Shown one piece after another: positions 20,514 to 29,229 of a DNA stretch of 64,000 nucleotides. The notes beneath the pieces are model-generated. The model was not told the origin of the DNA and did not search any database. It worked only from the letters and a program-made list of their open reading frames with translations. Source of the DNA: Biformimicrobium ophioploci (GTDB lineage: Bacteria > Pseudomonadota > Gammaproteobacteria > Pseudomonadales > Cellvibrionaceae); NCBI RefSeq assembly GCF_030270605.1, contig NZ_BSYJ01000003.1, positions 434,001-498,000 on the forward strand, written 5' to 3'. The first letter of the stretch is position 1. Every line of letters begins with the position of its first letter. The position numbers and the translations under genes were made by a program.

Positions 20514-21932
20514 GTGAAAAAAATAACAATAAAGCGCATTGCGGCGCTTTCTATCCTGGTGGCCCTGTCCGGTGTGGGGCAGGCCAAGGAATACGGTACG
20601 GAACAGGGTTTTGTCTCTGATGTGGTCGGTGTCAAAGAGCCGATGCTGGGCCCCGGCTACTGGCTGTCAAAGCTCGATGCGAATGCGCGAAGTGAAATCC
20701 TGCTCACATCAGAGCAGATCGCCGGCTTCAATCGTGACGCTGTGGAGCAAACCGGCTATCTGGTTGACCTCCAGGCGCTGCCCGCGCGCCTGACATCGCA
20801 AAGCCTCGTCGAAAAAATTGAGTCCCTGAGTCGGCCGGCTTCAGCGGACAGGTTTTATGCTGACGGGTCGCAGGTCACGGAAGGCGACTATCGTCGCTAT
20901 GCTGCCGCGCTGAACCTCGATAGCCTGAAGAAAAAAGCCGTCACGATCGAGCCGAAGTACGGCATGGTGGTTGCGCGAACCATCATGCGCAGCTACCCGA
21001 CTGAGGACCGCATCTTCAAGAAGGACCTCGACCTGGATCTCGACCGTTTTCAGGAGACGGGCCTTTTCCCGGGACAGGAGCTGGTGATCTATCACGAAAG
21101 TGCGGATGGGGAATGGTACTTTGCCCAGTCCTACAATTATGCAGCGTGGGTGCAGAAGAAGGATGTCGCAGTCGGCAGTCGCGAACAGGTGTTCGGCTTC
21201 CACTCCGACAAGGAATTCCTGGTGGTGACCGGGGACAGGGTATTTACGACCTTCACTCCGGAAGAACCGCGTGTTTCACAGCAGCAGCTGGATATGGGAG
21301 TGCGCCTGCCGCTGGTGCCGCGCTACGAAGCGCCGGCGGCGCTGCATGGACAGAATACCTACGCGAGCTACATCGTCGAGATGCCCGTTCGCAACAAGGA
21401 TGGCTCCCTTGAGTTTTCCCGCGCCCTGATCGCGCGCAGCCGCGATGTAAATATCGGCTACCTGCCATTCACCCGTGAAAATCTGATCCGGCAGTCGTTC
21501 AAGTTCCTCGGTGAGCGTTACGGCTGGGGCCACGACTACAACGGGCGGGACTGTACCGGTTTTGTCGGGGAGGTCTACAAGACATTTGGCATGCTGATGC
21601 CGCGCAATTCCGGTCAGCAGGGGAGTAGCGACAGCGGCCGTAACGTGCGCTTCGGCAATGCGGCATCGCTACAGGATAAAAAGGCTGCATTTGCAAGCAT
21701 TGACGTCGGCGACCTGATCTATATTCCGGGCCACGTCATGATGTATCTGGGTGACGTGGAAGGTAAGCCTTTCATCATCCACGATGTAAACGGCCTTGCT
21801 TACTACGATGCGAAAGGCGAGTTTTACCGCGGTACGCTCAACGGTGTTTCCGTGACACCGCTGTTGCCACTGCAGTTGTCCCGGGATTCAAGCTATCTCG
21901 ACAAGGTTTATAACATCAAGCGACTGCGATAA
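20514..21932 (+). CDS. Secreted SH3 / NlpC-P60 peptidase (YkfC-like)
   Basis: 472 residues from a GTG start with GGGGGA upstream; earlier in-frame starts precede no signal peptide. A signal peptide (KKITIKRIAALSILVALSG, cleaved near GQA-KE) is followed by SH3b-like domains in the middle and a C-terminal NlpC/P60 domain. The catalytic Cys is in GRDCTGF and the histidines are in GHVMMYLG and IIHDVNG. Family enzymes cut the gamma-D-Glu to diamino acid bond of murein peptides. It is 11 bases upstream of an L-Ala-D/L-Glu epimerase, the same pairing as Bacillus ykfC-ykfB, which supports a muropeptide salvage role. Confidence 0.87.
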   Translation: MKKITIKRIAALSILVALSGVGQAKEYGTEQGFVSDVVGVKEPMLGPGYWLSKLDANARSEILLTSEQIAGFNRDAVEQTGYLVDLQALPARLTSQSLVEKIESLSRPASADRFYADGSQVTEGDYRRYAAALNLDSLKKKAVTIEPKYGMVVARTIMRSYPTEDRIFKKDLDLDLDRFQETGLFPGQELVIYHESADGEWYFAQSYNYAAWVQKKDVAVGSREQVFGFHSDKEFLVVTGDRVFTTFTPEEPRVSQQQLDMGVRLPLVPRYEAPAALHGQNTYASYIVEMPVRNKDGSLEFSRALIARSRDVNIGYLPFTRENLIRQSFKFLGERYGWGHDYNGRDCTGFVGEVYKTFGMLMPRNSGQQGSSDSGRNVRFGNAASLQDKKAAFASIDVGDLIYIPGHVMMYLGDVEGKPFIIHDVNGLAYYDAKGEFYRGTLNGVSVTPLLPLQLSRDSSYLDKVYNIKRLR

Positions 21933-21943
21933 TCGGGGCAGAC

Positions 21944-23041
21944 ATGAAAATTACCAATATCCAATTTGGCCTTGTGAAGGCCCCGCTCAAGACACCTTTC
22001 AAGACCGCCGTGCGTTCGGTTGACTACGTAGAGGATACCGTGGTCATTGTCGAGACTGACACGGGCAACCGCGGCTACGGCACAGCACCGGCGACAGCGC
22101 TCATCACTGGTGACACACACGGGTCCATACAGGCGGCCATCAAGCACCAGATCGGGCCGCTTCTCATGGGGCTGGAGATCGAGAACCTGAACAAGTGTGT
22201 GGGCATCATCCAGTCGTCCATGATCAACAATACCAGCGCCAAGGCCGCACTCGAGATTGCGGTCTATGACCTGTTTGGGCAGCTATACAGGCAGCCGCTA
22301 TACAAGTTGCTTGGCGGTGGTGAGCCGGCGCTCTCCACGGACGTCACCATCAGCGTCGATTACATCGACAAGATGGTTGCCGATTCCCTCAGTGCCGTGG
22401 AAGCGGGCTTCGAAACACTGAAAATCAAGGTGGGTAAGGACATTGGCCTCGATATCGACCGGATCAAGGCGATCTATTCGGCGGTAGAGGGCAGGGCCCT
22501 GATCCGCCTGGATGCCAACCAGGGGTGGACTGCCAAGCAGGCTGTCTACGCACTCGGCCAGCTGGAGTCATCCGGGGTCAAGCTCGAGCTTGTCGAGCAG
22601 CCGGTAAAAGCCTACGACTTCGATGGCATGCGATATATTACCGAGCGGGTAAGTACCCCGGTAATGGCGGACGAAAGTGCATTCAGCCCGAAGCAGGTGC
22701 TGGAGCTGATTCGCACAAGGGCAGCGGATATTATCAATATCAAGTTGATGAAGACCGGCGGCCTGTCAAACGCTATCAAGATTGCAGATATTGCCCAGAT
22801 TCACGATGTCGAATGTATGATCGGGTGCATGCTCGAGTCTTCCGTCGGCATTGCCGCAGCGGCACACCTGGCGGTCGCGAAAGCGGGCGTGATCCGCAAA
22901 ATTGACCTGGATGTACCGTCCCTCGTGGAATTCGATCCGGTTTCATCGAATGTGGTCTTTTCAGGGCCGGAGATCGCCCTGCAGGATACCCCGGGGCTTG
23001 GAATTGAGTGCATCGAAAACCTACAAATGATCGAGGCATGA
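21944..23041 (+). CDS. L-Ala-D/L-Glu (dipeptide) epimerase, enolase superfamily
   Basis: 365 residues of muconate-lactonising subgroup fold. Acid/base lysines are K162 (KIK) and K267 (IKL). Metal ligands are D190 (DAN), E218 (VEQP) and D243 (ADES). The C-terminal DLDVP matches the DxD that binds the dipeptide in Ala-Glu epimerases. It would turn L-Ala-D-Glu released by the upstream peptidase into L-Ala-L-Glu for ordinary peptidases. Other dipeptide specificities exist in the family, so the substrate rests on context. Confidence 0.85.
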   Translation: MKITNIQFGLVKAPLKTPFKTAVRSVDYVEDTVVIVETDTGNRGYGTAPATALITGDTHGSIQAAIKHQIGPLLMGLEIENLNKCVGIIQSSMINNTSAKAALEIAVYDLFGQLYRQPLYKLLGGGEPALSTDVTISVDYIDKMVADSLSAVEAGFETLKIKVGKDIGLDIDRIKAIYSAVEGRALIRLDANQGWTAKQAVYALGQLESSGVKLELVEQPVKAYDFDGMRYITERVSTPVMADESAFSPKQVLELIRTRAADIINIKLMKTGGLSNAIKIADIAQIHDVECMIGCMLESSVGIAAAAHLAVAKAGVIRKIDLDVPSLVEFDPVSSNVVFSGPEIALQDTPGLGIECIENLQMIEA

Positions 23042-23112
23042 AGCCTGTTGAGCCGGCTGCATCGCCCTGACAGTGTGTTCAGGCGAGCGGCCTCCGATAG
23101 GTGGCAGACGCA

Positions 23113-23889
23113 ATGACCTGTTTAATTAAAATCCGTTCTCTGCGCGAGAATATGTCGGCCAATGAAAAGAAGCTGGCAGACTTCGTGCTTGAGAATACCG
23201 GCTTGATCCGGGACTACTCTTCGCAGCAACTGGCGAGTGCCGTGGGCATCAGCCAGTCCAGTGTGGTGAAATTCAGCCAGAAGCTGGGTTATCGTGGTTA
23301 CCCGGACCTGAAAATGGCGATTTACGAGTCCCTCAGCCACGAGGTGACAAGCACGACGAACACTGCGGCGGGCGGTGCGTCTCTGCGGCAGAAAAACGCC
23401 GAAGAATTGTTGTTTGGCCTCAAGCAGGAGGCAATCGAGACAACGGTCGCCCTGAACAGCAAGGAAAAGTTTGACCAGGCCGCCGGCGCGCTTCGCCGTG
23501 CCGAGCGCGTCCAGGTTTTCGGTGCAGGCCTGTCTGGCCTGGCTGCCCGTAGTCTGGCGTATCACCTGATGCTGACAGGAAAGGCCGTGGTCAATGAGGC
23601 TGAAGTCCTTGTGCAGCTGGCGCAGGCTGATGGCCTGGGTAAGGGGGGTGTCTTTGTCGTTATCTCTGAAACCGGAGAGGACAGTGATGCAGTTGCACTG
23701 ACGCAGCGGGCCAAATCCGCGGGTGCAACCGTCATTGCAATCTGTCGCTGTGGTACGTCACCGGTGAGCCTGCTGTCTGATATTGTGCTTGAGGCGCTGG
23801 TAGACCGTGGCCAGACGAACCTTTCCAGTCTTTTGCTCGCTGCGGCCCAGCAGCACCTGGTGGATATTCTCGTCTCGCGTTTCAATTGA
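23113..23889 (+). CDS. RpiR-family regulator with SIS domain
   Basis: 258 residues from the ATG at 23113, which has AGGTGG 8 bases upstream; a GTG at 23101 overlaps that site. The N-terminal RpiR helix-turn-helix (QLASAVGISQSSVVKFSQKLGY) is followed by a SIS domain that in relatives such as MurR binds a phosphosugar. The usual phosphate loop S-x-S-G-x-T reads S-E-T-G-E-D here, so the ligand may not be a sugar phosphate. Last gene of the salvage operon's plus-strand arm; it probably controls this arm and the convergent one. Confidence 0.86.
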   Translation: MTCLIKIRSLRENMSANEKKLADFVLENTGLIRDYSSQQLASAVGISQSSVVKFSQKLGYRGYPDLKMAIYESLSHEVTSTTNTAAGGASLRQKNAEELLFGLKQEAIETTVALNSKEKFDQAAGALRRAERVQVFGAGLSGLAARSLAYHLMLTGKAVVNEAEVLVQLAQADGLGKGGVFVVISETGEDSDAVALTQRAKSAGATVIAICRCGTSPVSLLSDIVLEALVDRGQTNLSSLLLAAAQQHLVDILVSRFN

Positions 23890-23891
23890 TG

Positions 23892-23914
23892 GCGCTTGTC
23901 CGAAGCGCTTTTTT
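23892..23914 (+). terminator. Terminator of the RpiR gene
   Basis: A 6-bp stem GCGCTT / AAGCGC with a 5-base loop, followed at once by six T residues, starting 2 bases after the stop codon. Confidence 0.65.
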
Positions 23915-23931
23915 GGCGAAATCTTCCCAAT

Positions 23932-23960
23932 AAAAAAACCCGGCGAGCCGGGGTTTTTTT
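23932..23960. terminator. Bidirectional terminator between the RpiR and NhaC-family genes
   Basis: Seven A residues, a CCCGGC / GCCGGGG hairpin and seven T residues. It works in both directions and separates the convergent arms of the locus. Confidence 0.85.
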
Positions 23961-23979
23961 ATGTCTGCGGACTTTTGCC

Positions 23980-25392
23980 TTACATGGTCATGCCGGTGAT
24001 CACGAAGCCGGTGAAGGCGATGCCGCCGGCTATCAGTGCGTAGGGCAGCTGTGTCTTCACGTGGTCGATATGGTCACAGGCGGATGCCATGGATGACACG
24101 ATGGTGGTGTCGCTGATCGGTGACGCGTGGTCGCCGAAAATACCGCCGGAGAGGACGGCTGCCACAACCGGTGCCAGCGCCATGCCCTGGTCGCCGGCTA
24201 CTGCCACGGCAATCGGCAGCATGATTGCGAAGGTGCCCCAGCTGGAACCAACCGAAAACGCGATCGCACCGCTCACCAGGAAGATCAGTGCCGGCAGCAT
24301 GGCCACGGGAATAGCGTCGCCAATAAAGGCGGATACAAACTCCGCAGTCTTGAGTTTGCCGGTGACATCGCCGAGTGCCAGAGCCAGAAGCAGGATCATG
24401 GCCAGTGGAAGGACGCCGCCAGCGCCGCGCACAAAGGTGGTGTTGAGTTTGTCGAGGCTCATCTGGCGCTGGGTGAGTACCAGTGTCGCCGCGGTGAGCA
24501 GTGCCATGCCGACAGCCCACAGCACGGAAGTTGAGCCGGAGCCTTTCATCAGGTTGCCATCACCGGTAATCCACAGGCCAACCGGCATCCCCACCACCAT
24601 CACGATGATCGGTAGCAGCATATTGACAGCGCGGGGCTTCACAGAAGGATCCAGCGGCGGGCTGAGCAGTTCTTCGTCGACCACCGGAGTGGAGCCCGGC
24701 CAGTGCAACTCGCCGTTGCGGGTACGCTCCATGGCCTTGCCCATACCATCGAAATTCCAGTTGAATGCAACCGAGGAAACAGCGAGCAGCAGGGCACTGA
24801 TGGCGTAGAAGTTAAGTGGAATGGAGGCGAGGAACAGTTCCAGTGAATTCTCTACACCGGTGCCTTCCAGCAGGCCGAGGTTGAATGCACCCCAGGCGTT
24901 GAGGGGAATCAGGATACAGATGGGCGCCGATGTCGAGTCAATCAGGTAGGCGAGCTTTTCCCGTGCAATTTTCATCTTGTCGAACAGCGGGCGGCAGACT
25001 GAACCTGCGACCAGTACTGTGATGTTCGACTCGATAAAAATCACCACGCCGATAAGCAGGGAAAGCCACTGCGCCTGGCCAGGGCGATTGACCCAGTTGC
25101 GCTTTTCCAGCCAGTTTACAAAGCCGCGAACCCCGCCGCAGGCTTCCAGGATTGCAATCAGGCCGCCGATCATCAGGGTAAACATGATGACCTTTGTATC
25201 GCCGGCATCCGAGAGGACCTCTACCAGGCCTTCCATTGACTCGGCCAGCGCCGACAACGGGTTGCCGCCCGGAATCAGCCAGTAGCCAAGCCAGACCCCC
25301 AGAAACAGTGACAACAGGACCTGCCTTGTGCTGATTGCCAGCACAATTGCCAGGAGCGGTGGCAGGATCGAGATCCAGCTTGCTTCAGTCAT
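23980..25392 (-). CDS. NhaC-family sodium-coupled transporter
   Basis: 470 residues, start at the ATG with GAGG just upstream (an in-frame TTG lies 12 bases earlier). It has many hydrophobic spans and the Na_H_antiporter family segments ESNITVLVAGSVCRPLFD, STSAPICILIPLNAW and GGIFGDHASPISDTTI. Family members are Na+/H+ exchangers, malate/lactate or amino-acid carriers. Next to racemase and murein-peptide genes it may import D-Ala or small murein peptides with sodium; that is an inference. Inner membrane. Confidence 0.85.
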   Translation of the reverse strand: MTEASWISILPPLLAIVLAISTRQVLLSLFLGVWLGYWLIPGGNPLSALAESMEGLVEVLSDAGDTKVIMFTLMIGGLIAILEACGGVRGFVNWLEKRNWVNRPGQAQWLSLLIGVVIFIESNITVLVAGSVCRPLFDKMKIAREKLAYLIDSTSAPICILIPLNAWGAFNLGLLEGTGVENSLELFLASIPLNFYAISALLLAVSSVAFNWNFDGMGKAMERTRNGELHWPGSTPVVDEELLSPPLDPSVKPRAVNMLLPIIVMVVGMPVGLWITGDGNLMKGSGSTSVLWAVGMALLTAATLVLTQRQMSLDKLNTTFVRGAGGVLPLAMILLLALALGDVTGKLKTAEFVSAFIGDAIPVAMLPALIFLVSGAIAFSVGSSWGTFAIMLPIAVAVAGDQGMALAPVVAAVLSGGIFGDHASPISDTTIVSSMASACDHIDHVKTQLPYALIAGGIAFTGFVITGMTM

Positions 25393-25463
25393 TTGAAACC
25401 TCAAAAGTTATTGTTGTTATTTACCTGTGATGCCTTCACCAGGCCGGGACACATACGCCAGGG

Positions 25464-26225
25464 TTATTGCAATGCCGGCAGGTTCCATTCCTGCTGCAGC
25501 TGCTGGTACTTGTCCTGTGGCAGGGCGACATAGAGCACTTTCTCCGGTGCTTCAAGCCACGCGAGCAACTGGTCCATTGCAGATTCTTCCATGGCGGTAC
25601 AGCCGGCGGTGGCGGTACCCTGTTCTTTCCAGAGATGCATGAAGATACAGCTGCCCGCGCCACTGATGTTTTTCGGATTGTGGTTGACGAAAATCCCTTT
25701 CTTGTAGCGCTGGTCGCCCTTCAGGTGGATATCCCTGCGCATGGGCTCGGTGGAGCCTTCCACTGCATCCTTGCCAACTTCGGAGGCGTCTACGGTGGTG
25801 TTGTACAACGGCGAGGCCGGAACATCGATGCAGAAGTGGTTTTCATTCATGGGGGTATAGGGGTAGTCGACCGCCAGCTTTGGCAGGTAGCCGAAGGCCG
25901 CCCCCAGGGAAAATACGCCGGCCGGCGCGCGGCCATCGCCTTCCTTCTTGACCGGATCTTCGCCGCTGTTCTGGGGGTGCAGGCCAATGCCCCAGCCGAG
26001 ACCGCTGCGACCCAGCATGACATCCACGGATTCACTGGCGCGTTCCCAACCGTTGTCCCCAAGGGTGAAAGTGCTCATCTGTCCGTGGTCGGTATTCCAG
26101 TCTGCGGAGGTGACAACAACGAGCTTCTCTGCACCGAGTGAGTCTACGGTGAAGGGGGCTGCGGCCATGCACAGTGGCGCCATGGCCAGCAGGAAAACTT
26201 TGCTCAGGTTACGAAATAACGGCAT
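25464..26225 (-). CDS. Exported YkuD-fold (L,D-transpeptidase-like) protein
   Basis: 253 residues from the ATG with GGAGAA upstream; the longer frame overlaps alr and lacks homology. A signal peptide (residues 1-22, ending CMAAA) precedes a COG3786-type YkuD domain with His197 (IFMHLW) and catalytic Cys209 (TAGCTAM). Members form L,D cross-links, or cut the meso-Dap-D-Ala bond as L,D-carboxypeptidases. Its start overlaps the end of alr by 17 bases, so the two are translationally coupled. That hints that released D-Ala is the racemase substrate. Confidence 0.85.
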   Translation of the reverse strand: MPLFRNLSKVFLLAMAPLCMAAAPFTVDSLGAEKLVVVTSADWNTDHGQMSTFTLGDNGWERASESVDVMLGRSGLGWGIGLHPQNSGEDPVKKEGDGRAPAGVFSLGAAFGYLPKLAVDYPYTPMNENHFCIDVPASPLYNTTVDASEVGKDAVEGSTEPMRRDIHLKGDQRYKKGIFVNHNPKNISGAGSCIFMHLWKEQGTATAGCTAMEESAMDQLLAWLEAPEKVLYVALPQDKYQQLQQEWNLPALQ

Positions 26226-27339
26226 CTTCTTCTCCACGAACGGTATCGGATTTGTATGACTGGGCATCTGGCGGCTGTCGGTACACGCGCTGGGGTCTCG
26301 CAGATACGCGTGTGAGCAGCTCATAAGGGTTGTAATTGTTATGGGCAGCCACCTCTGTGGCGGGCAGGTCCGGGCCCCACAGCTGTACGGGGTCGCCAAT
26401 CTTCACCGTGCCGGCATCAGTGACATCGACGGTAATCATGTCCATGGATACGCGCCCGGCCAGCGGTGCCCTGTGTCCATTGATGAGTATCGGGGTGCCG
26501 GCGCGGGCAGTCTGTGGGTAGCCATCGGCATAGCCGCAGGGAATTGTTGCGATCAGGGAGTCGCGCTGTGCCTGCCAGACGCCGCCGTAGCCCACCGTTT
26601 CCCCCGCAGCAACCCTGCGTATGGCCATAACGGCGCTCTTGAAGGTCATTGCTGGTTCCAGTGGCAGGGCAGGTGGTGCGGGCAATGGCGAATAACCATA
26701 TAGCATGAATCCCGCGCGGCCCCATTCGTCGCCGCGGCTCTGGCGCAGTTGCAGGCCCGCAGAGTTGTTCAGGCTGATTTCAAAAGGGCCGTCTGGCAGG
26801 TGCGACAGGAACTGGCTTTCCTGTTGCCGGGTTTGCGGCTTGTCAGGTTCATCCGCAGAGGCAAAGTGTGTAGCGATCACCAGTCGGTCTGTATAGGGTG
26901 CCGCCTTCGCGCAGGCTGCGGGTATCTCTGCGAGGGTGAAACCAAGGCGATGCATACCGGAATCGACTTTCAGCCAGAGCCCCGGCAACTTCGTTTTTGC
27001 TGGCAACAGGTCCAGCCAGTCGAGCTGGTGCGTGCCGTGCAGCATTACCCAGCAATCCCGTGTAATCGCCTCGCGCAGGTCGCCCGCGTTGAATACGCCT
27101 TCGAGCAGGAGAATCGGCTTTGTGATGCCGGCGGCCCTGAGTTCGAGCGCTTCCTCGAGAAAAGCCACCGCAAACGCCGGTACCTGTGATTCCAGAGCGC
27201 GCGCGGTCATCACCCCGCCGTGGCCGTAGGCGTTGGCCTTTATTACCGCCAGGTTGCGGCTGCGCGGTGCCAGCAGGCAGGCGGTCCTGTAATTGGACTG
27301 GATCGCAGAAAGGTCAATTTCTACACGGGTAGGTCGCAT
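26209..27339 (-). CDS. alr: Alanine racemase
   Basis: 376 residues, full length, PLP enzyme interconverting L- and D-alanine. The PLP lysine is K34 in AVIKANAYGHG; the tyrosine-bearing GYGGVW segment and the C-terminal NPYELLTRVS are present. It is placed 2 bases after a serine hydrolase gene and overlaps the YkuD-fold gene. Given these neighbours a catabolic role on salvaged D-Ala (DadX-like) is more likely than supplying wall synthesis, but no dadA is adjacent. Confidence 0.94.
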   Translation of the reverse strand: MRPTRVEIDLSAIQSNYRTACLLAPRSRNLAVIKANAYGHGGVMTARALESQVPAFAVAFLEEALELRAAGITKPILLLEGVFNAGDLREAITRDCWVMLHGTHQLDWLDLLPAKTKLPGLWLKVDSGMHRLGFTLAEIPAACAKAAPYTDRLVIATHFASADEPDKPQTRQQESQFLSHLPDGPFEISLNNSAGLQLRQSRGDEWGRAGFMLYGYSPLPAPPALPLEPAMTFKSAVMAIRRVAAGETVGYGGVWQAQRDSLIATIPCGYADGYPQTARAGTPILINGHRAPLAGRVSMDMITVDVTDAGTVKIGDPVQLWGPDLPATEVAAHNNYNPYELLTRVSARPQRVYRQPPDAQSYKSDTVRGEEDAVIS

Positions 27340-27341
27340 TG

Positions 27342-28919
27342 CTATTCCTGACTGCGGGTAAATGTCAGGTCCTGGAAGTCATAGCTGAAATCGATACCCT
27401 TTTCTGCCGGCTGCATGTCGAAGCCGATTACGCTGCCGTTCTTCTCGCGCCTGAAGTTGATCAGGGCATCGGCATTGAGCTGTCGATCATCCCAGTTCAC
27501 CCGGAACTGGTCGCCACCGAGCCAGGACAGGCTGCCGATCAGGCGGGGAGATTTTTCTGAAACAAACCGCAGCGCACCATCCTTCTCTTCCAGGCGCACC
27601 TCGCCGAACCAGGGATCAGTATAAGTACCGGAAAAAGCAGCATTTTCCGGCGCTGTTCCCGGAGGGGCGGACACCGTGGCGACCTGCTTTTCAGATTTTT
27701 CCTCCTGGGACTCCTCTGCAGGCTCGGGCGTGTAAGCGGCAAACCAGTCGGCATCCTTGTCACTGATAAAGGGTTTGAGCAGGCTGAACATGAGGCCGCG
27801 GCGGGCGATGGAGGAGTGCTGGTTCATCAGGATAACCGCGCCGATATTCTGCTCGGGGATCATGGCGGCGTAGGCGTACATGCCGGAAAGGCTACCGGTA
27901 TGGTGTACCAGCAGGTGGCCATTTACATCCTGCAGGCGCCAGGCCAGCCCGTAAGCCGCAAAGTGGCTGTTATGGCGTTCCTTCTCTTTGTCGGATAGCG
28001 GCATCAGGGTATGCGGTTTCCACATCTCTGCAGATTGTTTCTCGGAGAAGATACGCTTGCCGTGGATCTGGCCCTCGCCGAGCTGCAGTTTTACCCAGTG
28101 CGCCATGTCCCGGATGCTGCAGCGAATACCCCCCGCTGCGGCCCAGGTCAGGGTCTTGTTGGGTTTGGGCATCAGCTTTTCAATCTTGCCATCGAGGGTA
28201 CCGTGCGGTTTTGCCACATTGGTCCAGTCGCCTTCCTGAATTTCGCCGGCATAACAGCGTTTCATGCCCGCGGGCTTCATCAGGCGTTTTTCGACAAACT
28301 CCTTCCAGCTCATACCTGTGATCCGCGGTACCAGCTCGCCGGCGACTATGTAGAGAAGGTTGTCGTAGGCATAGTCCTTGCGAAAGCTGCGCGTGATGGG
28401 GAGGTAGGCTAGGCCATTGAGGATATCGGTGCGGGTGAAGTTATTGGGCTCGGGCCAGAGCATCAGGTCCCCGGCGCCCGGCCCGAGACCGCTTCGATGA
28501 GTCAGCAGGTCGCGAATGCGAAACTCGTTGGTGATCCATTCGTCCTGCAGGCGGAACTCGGGGATATGGTCTGTTACGCGGTCATCCCACGTCAGCTTGC
28601 CCTCATCGACGAGCAGGGCCAGTGCAGCCGTTGTGAAACTTTTACTGACAGAGGCAATTCCGAAAAGGGTCTCTGTGTTGACTTTCTGCTCAGAGCCGAT
28701 TTCTGCGATTCCGTAACCCTTTGCATGCAGTATTTCACTGTCAGTGACGAGGGCGATGGCGACACCGGGGACGAGATAATCCTTCATCACCCGCTCGGCG
28801 AGGGCGTCGATGGTTGCGGCATCAATCTCGGGGCGGCTGAAAGACTTGCTGGCGTCCGCAGCGCTGGTGATAAGTGGCAGCAGGACGCTGCAGCCTGCGA
28901 TCAGATTCCGGAGTTTCAT
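27342..28919 (-). CDS. Exported serine beta-lactamase-fold hydrolase with DUF3471 tail
   Basis: 525 residues. A signal peptide ending near SAADA is followed by a class C beta-lactamase/DD-peptidase fold with the three catalytic motifs: S90-V-S-K93, Y-D-N in YAYDNLLY, and HTG in VHHTGSLSG. The C-terminal about 100 residues are a DUF3471-type beta-barrel. Such proteins include D-aminopeptidases, DD-carboxypeptidases and esterases. As first gene of a tight unit with alr, a peptidase that releases D-amino acids is plausible. It is unlikely to be a true antibiotic beta-lactamase. Confidence 0.86.
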   Translation of the reverse strand: MKLRNLIAGCSVLLPLITSAADASKSFSRPEIDAATIDALAERVMKDYLVPGVAIALVTDSEILHAKGYGIAEIGSEQKVNTETLFGIASVSKSFTTAALALLVDEGKLTWDDRVTDHIPEFRLQDEWITNEFRIRDLLTHRSGLGPGAGDLMLWPEPNNFTRTDILNGLAYLPITRSFRKDYAYDNLLYIVAGELVPRITGMSWKEFVEKRLMKPAGMKRCYAGEIQEGDWTNVAKPHGTLDGKIEKLMPKPNKTLTWAAAGGIRCSIRDMAHWVKLQLGEGQIHGKRIFSEKQSAEMWKPHTLMPLSDKEKERHNSHFAAYGLAWRLQDVNGHLLVHHTGSLSGMYAYAAMIPEQNIGAVILMNQHSSIARRGLMFSLLKPFISDKDADWFAAYTPEPAEESQEEKSEKQVATVSAPPGTAPENAAFSGTYTDPWFGEVRLEEKDGALRFVSEKSPRLIGSLSWLGGDQFRVNWDDRQLNADALINFRREKNGSVIGFDMQPAEKGIDFSYDFQDLTFTRSQE

Positions 28920-29136
28920 TGCGCGTGCTAGTTCCCTATGAGTTCAGGCTTCGCTGGTTAAATCCTGCGCACCCGAGCTTGATTTTTATCACCGGATATT
29001 CGCAGTTTTTGGCATTAATGTCGACAACAGGGGGGCAGTATCGGGGCCGGGCGCACACTGCGGGCGGAAGTATTCTGCGGGCTGCTTAAAATTTGCAAAT
29101 AAATTCTGCGGGATCTAATGAGGGGCGTGAAGCGTG
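28920..29136. other. Gap between the nrdB terminator and the serine hydrolase gene
   Basis: About 215 bp. It should carry the promoter of the minus-strand salvage arm. No gene or RNA is recognisable. Confidence 0.35.
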
Positions 29137-29162
29137 GAAAAACAATGCGGGCCGAAGCCCGC
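29137..29162 (-). terminator. Terminator of nrdAB
   Basis: On the minus strand GCGGGC-TTCG-GCCCGC (a UUCG tetraloop hairpin) is followed by ATTGTTTTT, about 70 bases after the nrdB stop codon. Confidence 0.75.
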
Positions 29163-29229
29163 GCAATGGTCCTGTGAGCCGTAGATTACAGCTTTTAATT
29201 GTTTTTAGAGGTGCTGGGAAATTCTGTGT

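Noticed and set aside
27342-28919. Antibiotic-resistance class C beta-lactamase
   Set aside because: It has a DUF3471 tail and the tyrosine motif Y-D-N with HTG instead of the KTG of AmpC, and it is tied to alr; a peptidase or esterase role fits better.
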